DNA of 64,000 nt from Latrodectus hesperus (taxonomy: Eukaryota; Arthropoda; Arachnida; Araneae; Theridiidae). The first letter of the stretch is position 1. Every line of letters begins with the position of its first letter. Shown here one piece after another: positions 36,071 to 48,844 of this stretch. The notes beneath the pieces are model-generated. The model was not told the DNA's origin, ran no database searches, and was given only the letters and a program-made list of their open reading frames with translations. Location: assembly GCA_037975125.1 (NCBI GenBank), contig CM075852.1, positions 7,337,258 through 7,401,257 on the forward strand, read 5' to 3'. The position numbers and the translations under genes were made by a program.

Positions 36071-38599
36071 ATTTTAATCTCTTATGCTGGAAAGCTTAAG
36101 CATCACAGATTGATAAATTCATTTAAAATTACTCGTTGCGGTGTTGTAAATAAGTTTTTTCATGTCAAAAGTAAATATTATCAAAGAATTAAATCGCGCT
36201 TACTAAGCACAAATTTTTAATTTGAAAGAAAATTTATGAAACGCAATTTGATATGAATTTTTGTTGACAAATCAGTATCCATAATTTTGTTTAAAGATAA
36301 TACTTGAAAAACTTATTCAGGAGACATTTCAGTAAATTACTTTAATTACATTAAATTTTCAGGAAAAATAAAAAACTATGAAGAGCTATACCCATTAATA
36401 TTTTAAATGTATTTATCAAACGCGCATACAGATATACAAATAATTTTTAAATGTTATTATTTATCGGTATTTCAATAAAAAGGTATATGTTACTATTATT
36501 GTTTGAAAATAATTTGCTTCATAAGGAAAAAATATTGAGATTTCCATTTAATGCAGTATTCATAATTCAGTGCCGTTAATGTATTGAATCGTCTATACAG
36601 CATAAAATGTTAACGAACGGGAACCAAAAAAAAAGAAAAAACTTTTAACAAAGTAAAATATTAAAAAAATTATAAATTTAAATTTATCTTTAGAAGAATG
36701 ATTTGCTTAAAGAAAATTATATTTGTTTTTTACTACACATTACTCAGTCCAATTACTCAATATAAAAACATTAAAACACGATATTTGGTGTTGATTAAAT
36801 CATGATTTCAAAATTGAGTTTACTTGAATAAAATTGAAATAAACCATGAAATCCAATTTATTATTATTTAATTACTTTTGAAATCTGCATAATTTCTATA
36901 TATTTGTTACATCAAATTGGTTTCAATAGTAGCTAAAAATTAAATAATAATTTAGGTTAAGCTTTATGCTTTCTCTATAATCAATAATGAATCCTGCTTC
37001 CATATTAAAACTTAATTGGTTATATAAGAAAAATAAAATAAAAATGTCTACAGTAATTATACAAACTATATAAATTTATTCCATAAACTACTCCAGGATA
37101 TAGATTATTTGGTATTTTCAGATTGTAAAGCTCAAATAATGATTACATGCCTTCATATATCTGTTATTAGATAGATGCCAGATTTATTGACAAAACAATC
37201 ATGTTTCCAGTACACAGCATCTTCCCATTTTTCATAATGTGTCTAACAGCAACGCCCCGTCATCATTTCGGAGTCTTGGTTTAGTAATGGAAAAAAGAAC
37301 CATATAAACGTAATAACCTTTTTCTGGACTCATTAAAACATACATTTAATAACTTTCCAAATAATAATAACATTTGTTATTATTTGGATAAAATAATGAT
37401 AACAACAATTAAAAGAAACTTAGGACATATAACTATCAAAATTTTTGAATTTCTCAATATATTTCCTAAATCTAAGATTTAAATAAATTTCAAAATTAAA
37501 TTTCTTTCTTTAATAAATAAATTAATTTTATTTCAATTTGTGATTCAATCTCAATGTATATCTCTTTTTTTTCAAGTGTGTGTAAAATAAGAAGCAAAAT
37601 TACTTTTAAACCTCGTAATTAATTTTTTTCTAAATTAGGAAATTTTAAACTTTAACTTTGTGAAAAGAGTATGAAAATATTCCTATTCATATAATTAATA
37701 AAAGTATGAAAAGGTGCATTCTTAATTAATTAATCTTCATAAATTTTTAAAGGTACTTAAATTTGTTAAAGTTTATAACCATTATGTATATATAGCAAAA
37801 GATCAACACTATCAATGCTCCATTCATAATTTGATTTGAGAATAACAGAATTCTAATTAAAATTTTTATTAGAGTCTTAAGCTAATTAGAGTGTCCTCAT
37901 TATCGCACATTTCAGTATACTTTCTGTCGTATTTACTGACTTTATTCTGCTAATTTAAATCTAAAAAGAAAGTTTTTTAAAGGTTATTAATATTCTAGAA
38001 TTAAATATAAAATTATTAACAATGAAGTGTATTTTGCCAAAATTTATAAAAATATTGAAATAATTTTTTATTCAAGTAAGGACCAAATTTAAATTAAGAT
38101 TGTGCGCTTATGACTATATTGAGAGTTCTAACTATATTCTATCACACATTTTTATTTATTTATTCATTTTATTTATTTATTTTTTTTTCTCTACTGCTAA
38201 TCATGAGAAAGTTTTCAAAAATATTTTTCTTCGTAAGAATTTTATATATTTAATCAGATTTTACATTGGTATAAAAATAAAATTTAATTTACATTGAATT
38301 TTTTTAGAAATTTAAATATTCGATAAATATTTTTTATTTCTTTTTATTTTGAAAATATTAAAAATATACGGATATTTCTTAGCCATAAAAAATAACGTAA
38401 AAATCTTCATTTTTATATAAATTTGAATTTACTTAATATTATAATAAAAAATTACTACAGTTTTAATTTTTTACTACAACTTGTGTTTATTTATATCATT
38501 TTACACAAATTATGAATATAAGCACAAAATACTTACTTATATACCTGTGGCTATCAAACTATTGAAAACACATTAGATTTATGAACAATTTATTGGTAT
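36071..38599. other. A+T-rich DNA, nothing recognised
   Basis: No gene is seen. An 11-bp perfect inverted repeat, CCAAATAATAA...TTATTATTTGG, lies at 37358-37387 with an 8-nt loop. Confidence 0.5.
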
Positions 38600-39490
38600 G
38601 AAGTATGACCACTTTTGACACGGGATAAACTTGAATTCGTCTAGGAACTGATTCATGAAAGTGATGAGAAGTGTGTAGAGGATTACTGTGACATTCTTTC
38701 TGGAGATATATGAAATTTATGGGAGAGATGCCGGTGGAAAGAATTTCAATTCCGTATTCATCTCTTTAACATAAATTATAACATTTCGATTACATAAAGG
38801 TCGAGTGACTGTGCGAGTCAAGGTAGATGTTAAAATTCATTCTTGTGTTTCTCAAAAGATGCTTGGGCAAGACCTTCTCCATGGATAGGTACATTTTCAT
38901 ACTAGAAAATTCCATCTCCTACAGGAAAAAAAATATTTGAATCATACAATGAACCTAGTCAGCAACTTTCTCTTTACTTCTACAGAATTATTATTCTTTT
39001 CTATGTTGTGAGTGATTCGGCCGACAACCATTTCGCGGCTATCATGATCATACTCTTCAGCAGGTGCCCTCCAAGTGTATTTTGAAGGGAAAAGTTTGAA
39101 GGTGGTTTGCCAGAACAAATTACTTTCTTACACTTAGGAATCTACCAGGTTTTGCGAATATGGCACCACTGAAAATGACGCTTGGTCCTTTTGACAAGTA
39201 GCTTTAAAATTACAGTTCTGCTTATGAAAGTGTTTTCGAGCTGTTGTTCTCAATGACTGAAAGAAATCCAAACGCTGATAAAGCTCTACGGTCACTTTTG
39301 CTGCGATTATTTGCTCTTTTTAGACATTACAACCATCTTGAATAACCGTCAGTCTATTTCAGTGAGCTTCTCTTTCTGTCCACTATTTTATTTCACCGTG
39401 TCTGGCTCGCCGCGCTATGTTTACGTTATCATGACTTTAGACATACTACTAAAAACATCTACAAGTTGGGATGTTTTGGTCCGACTTACG
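38600..39490 (-). pseudogene. Decayed Tc1/mariner-type element remnant
   Basis: The plus strand shows a run of nucleotide landmarks that I recognise from the complement of Tc1-like transposase genes. GAATTCGTCTAGGAACTGAT and TCATGAAAGTGATGAG lie near 38630, a degraded proline-rich SPDLNxIE region near 38800-38825, and GGAAAAAAAATATTTGAATC near 38923-38942. No long frame survives on the minus strand, and no terminal repeats were found. Both ends are approximate. Confidence 0.5.
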
Positions 39491-40639
39491 CAAACTAGAC
39501 TCACTCCTACAATTCGGCAACTTTGAAAATCTGAAATATCCAACATTTTACGCTTTTAAAAATTCTCAAGACTTACAGAACTTCGATAAGGCAAACATAC
39601 TTTAGTGACACGCTTGAAGCCTCTATCGAAGAATTTCTCAAAGAGCTCTTTATTTATATAGTAGTCCTGATATATAAGAGTTTAAATGGCTCAGTAGCTT
39701 CACACCGCTTCCTGATAAGATCACCCAAGTAAAGCATCATTTGCCGCGAGTTGTGATTGGATAGGTGGCTGCACATTCTCCCTCACTGAATTGCTAGAGC
39801 TGCTTCGGTTAGGGAGGTGTCTACATTAATCTACGAAGTTCAAAGTCCTTCCACGGGTATGGCGTGGATGTGGAGAGGAGAGTGCAAACTCAGTTGCGAC
39901 CTCATCCGTTGACCGTGGTTCAAAACTACGAAGCACTTGGTGATAGGTGAGTATTCTAAACCCGTTAACCATAAAGTAAAGTCTAGGGCTCACCGGCGCT
40001 GCTATGTACATTGCATAATATATACAACTCTAACTAAAAATAACTATTGCTGTTATTATATTTTCACGCTCAGGACATTCAAAAATGTCACTTTTATTCA
40101 CAAGTTCATAATGCACAATTTATCAAACAGTGTATTTAAACACCCATACAAATGAGCTTTTCTGCAGTCCTGATGTATGACACCTTCTCCACTTTAATAC
40201 CATGTAGGAAATAGTATTGGCATTAAACTCCAGCAATATTTTACGAAAATCAAACCTGTCAGACTTTGAAAAAGCATAATTGCTGAATTTCATAGAAATG
40301 ATTGATCTTTAAGTAACATATCTAATGAGTTAAAATTTCTAAACAGTGCATTTTGTAATCAAGAAGCGGAAGATGAGTAGTGATTAACGGACATGTTGCC
40401 AACCATATAACTCTGACTGCAAAATCAAAACACGGTGTTCGGTTGAGGTAGTATAAATTGAACCATAGAGGATTCTCTGGAATAATGAATAAATATTTAA
40501 TCTCTTCCCGTCGGATGGCAGATTGTGGGTTTGGTATATTCCTTGTGAACGCATTTTGCCAGAAAGCATTGTTCCTATAGTTTTGTTTAGTGGGGGTTGA
40601 ATCACTGTCAAAGTATGTTTCCTGCGATATGGACTAGAA
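39491..40639. other. Mixed DNA, possible old repeat at 39780-40010
   Basis: The segment 39780-40010 is less A+T-rich and holds a box-B-like CGTGGTTCAAAACT. It may be an old SINE, but I could not match it to another copy in this window. The rest has no supported feature. Confidence 0.3.
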
Positions 40640-41590
40640 CTCTTGATTTAAATTCATAGTAAGCTCAACATTGAGTCCTCATTTATGTCACGTCACTAAC
40701 AAGAACTCAGATGCTCCTGATAACCAAGAAATCATAGATGGCATTCCCATTGATGCCATTCTAGTGTACACAGATGTCAGTAAAGACGAAATGAATAACT
40801 CTGGGAAGGGTGTCTTCATCGAGAATCTATCTGTCTAGCTTTCTAGTCGCAACTCGGAAAACTGCTCGGTATTCAAAAGCGACTAAATCGCCATAAATAA
40901 AGGATTAAAGACCATCCTCCACAGCACTAGATCTTTTGATATTTGGATCCTTACTGATAGTCGTTGCTCGATTCAGTACCTACATGACTGGAGTAGTGTA
41001 CGTGACTGAGTGGACATACAGATTATCACCAATCTTAAAAATCTAGCCAAGAGTAAGGATGTTCACTTTCAGTGGATTCCCTCCCATGTTAACATAAAAG
41101 GCAACGAAGCTGCATATATCTTGGCTAAAAGAGGTTTCTCCGAGTTGCCCAACAGAGACTGCACACTCATTTATGAAAACATTTTCTCTATAAAAAAAGA
41201 AGACAGGTTGGTCTGGCTCACTCTTTCCGCCCATCTATGGTTCAGCAGAAAGACCCCTGGGTATGCATTAGAATAGGGGTGATAGACATAATCAAACGGC
41301 CGTTTCAACGTTTCAAAACTTATTAGTGGGTATCTGAAAACCATGACATTCGAATAAGGGAGCAAGATTTTTTCATTGTACACAAAATACAGCCTGAAAC
41401 CGGCTTCCCCCGATCACATCCTGGATTGTTTGGGGCTCACTCTGGCGGATGTTTGAGCTAGTTCACTCCACTGGTGCTCGACTTTGCTAGAGTTCACGGT
41501 GTCATGGATCTGATCTAGCTGCCGCTAGATCTCTAACGGATTGGAAACAACACGTTGGCTTTTATTCCACCATTCTCGATAACAACAACT
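40640..41590 (+). pseudogene. 3' end of a LINE ORF2 with RNase H domain
   Basis: The plus-strand translation shows a broken RNase H domain: ILVYTDVSKDEMNNSGKGVF (about 40770), then WILTDSRCSIQYL (about 40950), then HFQWIPSHVNIKGNEAAYIL (about 41070). The last normally carries the final acidic residue, here apparently lost in GNEAAY. Several stops interrupt it. Downstream, HILDCLGLTLADV (about 41420) matches the terminal Cys/His block HLLDCMGLSREDL of the LINE at 58964-59390. AACAACAAC near 41580-41590 is a remnant of the poly(AAC) tail. It is an inactive, 5'-truncated copy of a Jockey-like non-LTR element. Confidence 0.75.
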
Positions 41591-41689
41591 TACAAAGCTG
41601 GGGTAATTTTACAGATTGTGTGTGTGGATCATTGTTACTTCCAGAAAGACTTATCATTTTGCGATATTCACCATGAGTTGGTGTGCTGA

Positions 41690-41870
41690 CAATGAAATGA
41701 ACCCATTGGACTGTTCTGCCCAGAGTCATGATTTGAATTCTATAGGACACCGGTGGAATGAGTTGAATCGTGGAATTAGGGGGTGCAACAGCCGTCCAAA
41801 ATCAGTGAAAGAACATACATGTCGTCTCCAGACTCAGAGAAATTAAGTATGACTGTACGTCAACCAAACA
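41690..41870 (+). pseudogene. C-terminal fragment of a Tc1-like transposase
   Basis: One frame reads AQSHDLNSIGHRWNELNRGI, close to the usual SPDLNPIEHLWNELDRxI block. The catalytic Glu position is Gly here. It is followed by RPKSVKEH. No inverted repeats are seen nearby. Confidence 0.55.
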
Positions 41871-44800
41871 TTTGAGGAAGGCATTCCTTGAATAGAGTTT
41901 AAAAGCTTTACCTTACCTTACCTGGAAACACTACTAACTATTAAATATGCATAAATTGTGTTTATTTCTTTTATCACAGTATCCAAATACCTATTAGTAG
42001 ATTGTGTGTTTTGATGATCATCTATGCATAAGTACAAATAATAATGTATATTTCTTAGCATAACTCCATAATAATAACGAATTGTTATTAACAATTTATT
42101 TCAACCATAAATAGTGAGTTGATATTAGTGAACTGTAACCAAATAGGATTTTTTAAGATTAATAATAGTTACAGAGAAACATAATTATATGGAAATTTTC
42201 ATATATAATAAAAGTTGTCCTGTTATAGGATAATTTGTACACATCTGCAATTAGCCTCAATTAATGTAACTGAAAGAGTATTTTCTAATTAAAATATTAG
42301 CTATTTTAATATTTATTAAATTAGGCTGACATATGCACGTACTAAATATTTCAGTTTATTATTATAAATTAATGTAAATTTTATTGAATATTAAAAAAAG
42401 GAATTTATTTTAAAATGAATTTTTTTTTTATTTTGGAATTATAACGTGCATTGCAAATGATTATCGAAATTACATCAACTGTGATATTTGCTTTTCATTG
42501 CCTACATATATATTAAAACTATTGTTAACTTCCTTAAAAGTACTGTTGAAAACAATTAAACTTTCTCAATTAAATCTTTAAAATGATGGTTTCAAACTAT
42601 AACATGTACTATGAAGTAAAAAGCAGAAAAAGAGCAGAATAACGAAGATTATCACATATTACGAAGATAATATGAAGATATAACGAAGATAGCTAGTATG
42701 AGTAACGCCTTTTTTTATTTGTGAAACATTGAAATACATTGGAAGACCAAGACCAATATCTTTCCTCCTATCAGATATCTCATTAGCCTATTCTAATTGT
42801 TTAGTTTAGGGCGTGGCTTAATCTGTCCCGGAGTATATTGGCCCTAACTCTAAGTTGTCTAAGCAAGGCAGTGTGTGTAAACTAAGTGACGTCATTAAGA
42901 ACATGACGTTAAAGCTGTTTCTACTAGAAATATCATGCTGCCATCTAGTTGTTGAATGAAAAAGAAAATTCTGAATTTATTTTTAAGAAACGGAAAGCAT
43001 AATTCATTGATTCTTTGAATCGCCTATCATACCAATAAGACAAATTGTTATTTCTGGCATTTGGCAAAATCTGCCAAGAGAGCCAACTGTGTTAGACTTT
43101 TCTTTTTTCTCAATATAAACAATAATGCTCGGTACAATATTTTCCCTTTATTGTATTATTACTTTTGACTGTACATCTGAATAACAATTTTATTTAACTA
43201 AATTCGTATGAAATATATGATCTCCTCTAAAAATAATATCATATTAAATACGAAATTTGGAGTCATAAATTTGCAATTTTTATAAGTGCTGTATTTCATG
43301 CCATAAAATGGTTTATTTTAACAGCAATTTCTTTTCCATAGTATAAATATTTTACTGGTTGACCAAAATCACAATCTACAGTGTTTTTATTTTTAACTTT
43401 AAAAGGTTATATGTTATTCTACTTCACAAAATTTTTCTTATGTTTTATGTCATAATCCTGTTTAAATAGTTCATTGTATTTTGTCTGTTAATTTGCGTTG
43501 AAATAATTTGAACGAATGGTAAATATAACTAATAAATTAAGTAAATGCTATTTAATAGCTTCTCATAGTATAATTTTCAAAAGGATTCAATTTATAACAA
43601 ATTCAATTCATCTAATATGTAAATTATCAAAAAGGCGCTCTAGTACTTAAAAGAATTTTCAGATACATTCCCTTATCTCAAGAGGTAACTGACAGATTTT
43701 ATTCAAATTTAGTTTCAGTGTTGATTTGAAATAATACAAAACAATAACTATTCATCCATAAAATCCACAAGCATGATGACGCATAATATTATGATCGATT
43801 AATAAATTATTGACTATATTAATACTAAGTCATGGGCAACTTATCCCTGAAGAGAGGAAATTATAGCTCCTCATTTCATCCTATATTTCATATCTATATC
43901 TATCAGTATGATTCTTTGAATATGTTTTGGGCGAGATGTAAAATATCCTGCTTGCTGTTTGCCTTAACAATCCAATAGTGACTGCTATATAAATTAGATT
44001 TCCTGAACATTTAAGGAGAATTCAGATTATCTCTGATTCTCTCCATACGAATCGTCTTTGAAAACATTGTCATCAAATGATCTAAGCTCCTATCTCTTGT
44101 CTATGCTAAATAGATTCTTTCAATCGTAGAAATAAAAGGAAAGCAATCACAAGTCTTCTTATGAACAGCCATTTCTCATGATGCTTTCGACAAACTTTTG
44201 AAACGGCTTCTTCTAGCTTCAAAGCAATCAAGTGAGATATGAGCGTCGGCTTACGCCCAACTGTAATGGGCAAATAACAATCTTCTTTGAAAGCCATGGC
44301 TCTCAGACAAACATTTTCAATGATTTTTTCTCGATAGATACTATACTCTGAAACTATAGCTACAAGGTTGGCATGATGCTAGGTATTGCGTTGACAAGCA
44401 AATTACTGCAAAAATACCCTAAGATAATCGGTAAAGCTTATGCTTAAAAGTACAGCTGATAAATTTCTTTCATATATTTATTCCCCACACATATGTATAG
44501 GTTTATAAGTTACAAAAATTCCAATTCATATATATATATATACATTTTAAAAAGAACAGATTTGTTTTGTGCTCTTCAAAAAAGATTGTATATATATATA
44601 TGTGTGTGTATGTGTGTGTGTGTAGTATGAAAGAATTATTATAAAATATAAGAAAGACCTTTAATGATTTTTTTGTAAAAAAAACCCTTTCCAACATTTC
44701 TTTAAAAATGAAGCATTAACTTAATAGTGATTCGGCAATATTGCTTTTTATACGATAATAATAGTTCATTATATGACTACAGAGAATTCACTCAATAAAA

Positions 44801-47154
44801 AATTTCCTTAGCTTTGTAATTAAGTTTTGTTCGATAAAACATCATGATTCGCTTACATGATCTTAAACATTTTTATCATAACAAGAAATCTAGAATTAAT
44901 TTACCCTATAATTTAATAAATTTAAAAGTATGTGCAGGAATCTCGAAGACTTGATTCATCACACACTTTCATTAGTAAACAAGACATAACTAATAATTGG
45001 TAACAATAATACATTTATTAATTTTATTTCATTTCAACAATACAGGAAGAAATTTAATTATTATATATTTTTATTTTGTTAATAATATTTCTCAAGAGAC
45101 GTAAAAGACTCCTACACAATTATACTCACAGAGTTTTGAAAACTTTGAGTTTGAAGTCAATAAATTCTTATTTAAGAAATCAAATCGTCAGTTTTAACTT
45201 CATCTGAGCAAAAGTGTGTGGAAATGTAACTAGATTTATTACTTAAGTTTTTTACGCTATTATTGTTTTATGTAGCGTGGCAACCAATTACTAATAAAAT
45301 TACATCATTCATTTTGATTTAGTAATAAAAAATATTAATATTATTAAAAGAAGTAAAATATGATAATTAATTAACTTGTTCTTTTAAATTTGCTCAAGTT
45401 CCTTGAACTAATATAACTTGTTAATGAAAGTGATGATTTAGTTTAAAATTTCACACACACACACAGTATTATCCCTAGTAATTTACAAATGATTATTACG
45501 AATTTATAATTAAATCATAATTGTTAGTTAACTAAAAAGTAAGAGAAAAGTAATTAGTTTACAATTAATAAACTAGCATTTCTTAGTTTTTAACCAAACA
45601 TATTTTTTTCTTTTCAATAATAAATTTTTGACACGTTTAGAGTATTCTGTTAAAAGAGAGAAGTAATTAAGTAAATGCTAAATAATAACGTATATATGTA
45701 TATAATATTATCAAATTTTTAATACAATTATCCTGAAATACATTTTCTATTTTTAAAATCCTTTAAAAAATTTCATTATAATCTATAATAACATTTCTTC
45801 TCATCAACATTACAAATAAAAGACCAGTCTAACTTTAAATCAAGTGCTAGCATTTAAAGGAAAATTAATTTTTTAATTTATGCAAAAGTGCCAAATAAAG
45901 TAATGTTAAAGTTAACTTCAAAATAGTTTATCCCAACATTATTTATCAACAAAACAATCAATATATATGTTAAAAAGTTAAATTTTTCTTTTTTAAGCAG
46001 TAGTTTGCCAAAATCAATAAATCCTTTCGCTTTTTCCCCTTCACGGATATGCACTAAAGCAAAGATAGTGCATTTGACATTAACTATCTTGCATTAACAC
46101 CACTTACAACAACTTGTTCCCACACTTCACTTCCTTCCCTGCAAAAAAAGACTATCTTGTCTTCAATCTTGTCTTTTTTTGAGATAGAGAACTTGACAGT
46201 GTGGCCAATTTGCTCTTTGTAATAAATTTCATAAAGTATAAAACAAAAATAAAAAATTTTGTTTTTAATTCATTTTTTGAATTTAATGTTTGATCTTGAT
46301 AAAAACAAATAGGCCTTTAATTATTTACAGTAAATTTATTAAGATGAGAAACCTTTAATTTTTTAATGAATTTTTCAAATATTTAGTGTGCTTTCATGAC
46401 ATTTAATAACTTTTGCATAAAAATGTATACAATTCTTTTACAACATATTGTTTCACATTGTTTCTAAATTCATTAACATAAATGACTTAAAAGAAAAAAA
46501 AAGAATTTGTTCCATATTATTCGAATTTATTTTGATAACGGGGAAAATATTGTTTCAATGTTATTGAAAAGAAGAAATAATTTTCCTTAGGAAAAGAAAA
46601 AATTTCTAATATATAAAGTATATATAATTGTTCAGTATATTAATTTCTCCATAATGAAAAATCTACTTTGTGTCTAATAATGAAATATTAAGAACTCAGA
46701 AAAATGAAGCACTTAAATTATTTTGCTTAAGTTAGATTAAATTTTTAATACATTTAAATTTCATATTAATTAAATTTAATAATTCAAATTTAGATTAAAA
46801 ATTCAAATAAATGTATTTGAACTTTCGTATTTCTTTTTCATACAATTTTGCAATTAATAATGTTTTTCGTGCAATGTATACTGATCTCCTAATTTCCAGT
46901 CCTGTTCTTTAAATATACAATGTTTTCTTCTGTATATTGTATTATGGCTTTAATATTACATCATAAACTAAAACTAAATGATATAAATTATTCTCCAGCC
47001 AAATTATGTAAATAATTATTTGTAAACATGTTAAGAAACATCGCAACATTTTTATGCAAGAATTCATAAACATTTAGTTCAGAAGATAATCCACCACAAT
47101 AAATTTAAACTCTGTATTTGCCTTAAGAAATATCAAACATATTTACCAAAGATT
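41871..47154. other. A+T-rich DNA, nothing firmly recognised
   Basis: About 5.3 kb without a supported gene. Minor items are a perfect TGACGTCA at 42887-42894, TA/TG-rich tracts at 44526-44543 and 44588-44624, a CA run at 45452-45465, and a less A+T-rich part at 43990-44350. The last has a 63-codon minus-strand frame that I do not recognise. Confidence 0.45.
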
Positions 47155-47239
47155 ACGCTGTCTAGCCACATTAATGTGACCACCTGTCAAAAGCCATAAA
47201 AACCACCTTTCGCAGATCATTTCCCACAGTGGACTGCTG

Positions 47240-48640
47240 CGAGATGTACAGGAAGAGGGTCAGTTGGGTTCCTGAAAGTGTTCACCGGGACGTTCAGCAA
47301 TGCCGTGGCCAGCTGCGCTAGATTTCGCGAGTGACTATCCATGCCATGAACAACGCGTCTGAGATAGTCCCACAGATTCTCAATTGTCAGGTGAATTTTC
47401 TAGCCAAAAAGAATGGTAATTTCATCCTGGTGCTTTTCGAACCATGCGCTTCCACTGGCAGCAGTATGACACCTCGCATTGTTCTTCTAGTTGATGCTAA
47501 TCCTGAGAAAAGATATACATCTAGAAGTGTACATCGTCAGTAATGAGCGTACTTATACTGGTCCATCGTGCCTTCCACAATGATGAGTAAACCAAGAGAA
47601 TTCCAAGAAAAAACTCCCTAAACTGGCGTTTCTAAACTGGATTTACTTCAAAAACCAGTAAAATATTTCTGTACGTTCTCAAGGACCGCTGCGCTTAATA
47701 ATTCGATCCATTGGCACAATTTTATTCGCATAAATAAGTAATGAAGAAAAATAATGTTCAAAGAATATTTAGAGAATTAAAATAATTTTATAAATAATAA
47801 TATGATAAATATTCAGCATTCAAGCAATCAGTGACACTCATGGCACACAGAGATACACTAACTGCTGCACTAAGTAAGTGTATGGTACAATAATTTATGA
47901 AAGGCGATTAGGCACATAGTTGCCAGTTAGTTATATTTTTCATCATCGATCATATTATTTTTTAAACTAGTTAAGTATTGTTATTATAACATAGGTGCTG
48001 TTTTAATATCAGTTGTCGATTGATGACACTTTGGATTTTGGACATATAGCTGCATATTTTGTGGACCAGAAAATATTTCTCGCGGATCATTGCCTATCCA
48101 CGGATCAGCAGTTGAGAAACACTGCCGTAATTCATAAAGTTTCCCTTTCCAGCTTGTATTTTTCTACCAATGGTTGCAAGGTGTTTGCTTTCAAATGTTT
48201 CACGTCGTATATGCAACGTCCATCTTTCCGGTGGAGCATAAAACATCGGTTTTTGTCGCCACTCAGTGGATATCCAATTGCTGTACTCGTGTGCGAATTT
48301 CAACCTTCATCACACATGAGCAGCACGCAGCATGAGCACTTGAATCAAGCGTCTGCTTCAGACGTCCAGACGTAGCAACGTACAATGAATAATTCGGTTC
48401 AGTGTACGTTGAACAGACAGTTTGGGTGACACTTGTTGATAGCCCCTTGGTTCATCTGGGCTGTCAGTTGCTGAACCGCCCGAACGCAACTCCGCAGCCC
48501 GTCGTCCACCTCTGTCATCTGTGGCCCAGGGTGCACTACATTTGACAAAGCGTTGATTTTGAATAATGCCATGCACAGTATACTTTTTCCATGACGTCAC
48601 TCGAACAATTCACAAACTCAGTCGTTTCGGAAAGGCTTCC
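47240..48640 (-). pseudogene. Tc1-like transposase, interrupted and decayed
   Basis: Read from high to low coordinates. The frame 48600-48358 covers the helix-turn-helix region (CSAPWATDDRGGRRAAELRS, then QRTLNRIIHCTLLRL). The frame 48303-48094 holds KFAHEYSNWISTEWRQK and WTLHIRRETFESKHLATIGR. The nested element interrupts the gene between the SESKHPATI-like block and the part encoding the second half. The half below 47623 retains only nucleotide-level similarity, with many stops. No active enzyme is possible. Confidence 0.8.
47623..48124. mobile_element. hAT-like non-autonomous element nested in Tc1
   Basis: The right end read on the minus strand begins CAGTGTTTCTCAACTGCTGA, typical of hAT ends. 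The left end on the plus strand, CTGGCGTTTCTAAACTGG, matches its core (GTTTCTxAACTG). The roughly 500 bp between has no coding frame for a transposase and interrupts the Tc1 gene. Flanking 8-mers CCCTAAAC and CCGTAATT could be a worn 8-bp target duplication, but they match at only about five of eight positions. Confidence 0.5.
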
Positions 48641-48844
48641 ATCCTAATCCCGAAAGTCAATAATTAAAGCCCTTTTTAAAGTCGCATAAATGGCACCGTT
48701 TTTTCCTTACGCCAATAATTGCAATGTTTATCTAATCCCTCACATACCCTTTATATGCACTGTGCTGCCACGTGTGTTCTCTGATTGGTTATTTACAATC
48801 GATGTAGAAAGTACGTGGTCACATTAATGTGACTAGACTCATTA

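Larger units (their letters stand above)
47156..48842 (-). mobile_element. Tc1-like transposon with a nested insertion
   Basis: Terminal inverted repeats match at 23 of 24 positions. The left begins GTCTAGCCACATTAATGTGA at 47160, and the right ends with its complement at 48838. TA lies at 47154-47155 and 48843-48844. The inverted repeat holds the palindrome CACATTAATGTG. The interior encodes a decayed minus-strand transposase. Removing the roughly 500-bp insertion at 47623-48124 brings two halves of the element together. Confidence 0.88.
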
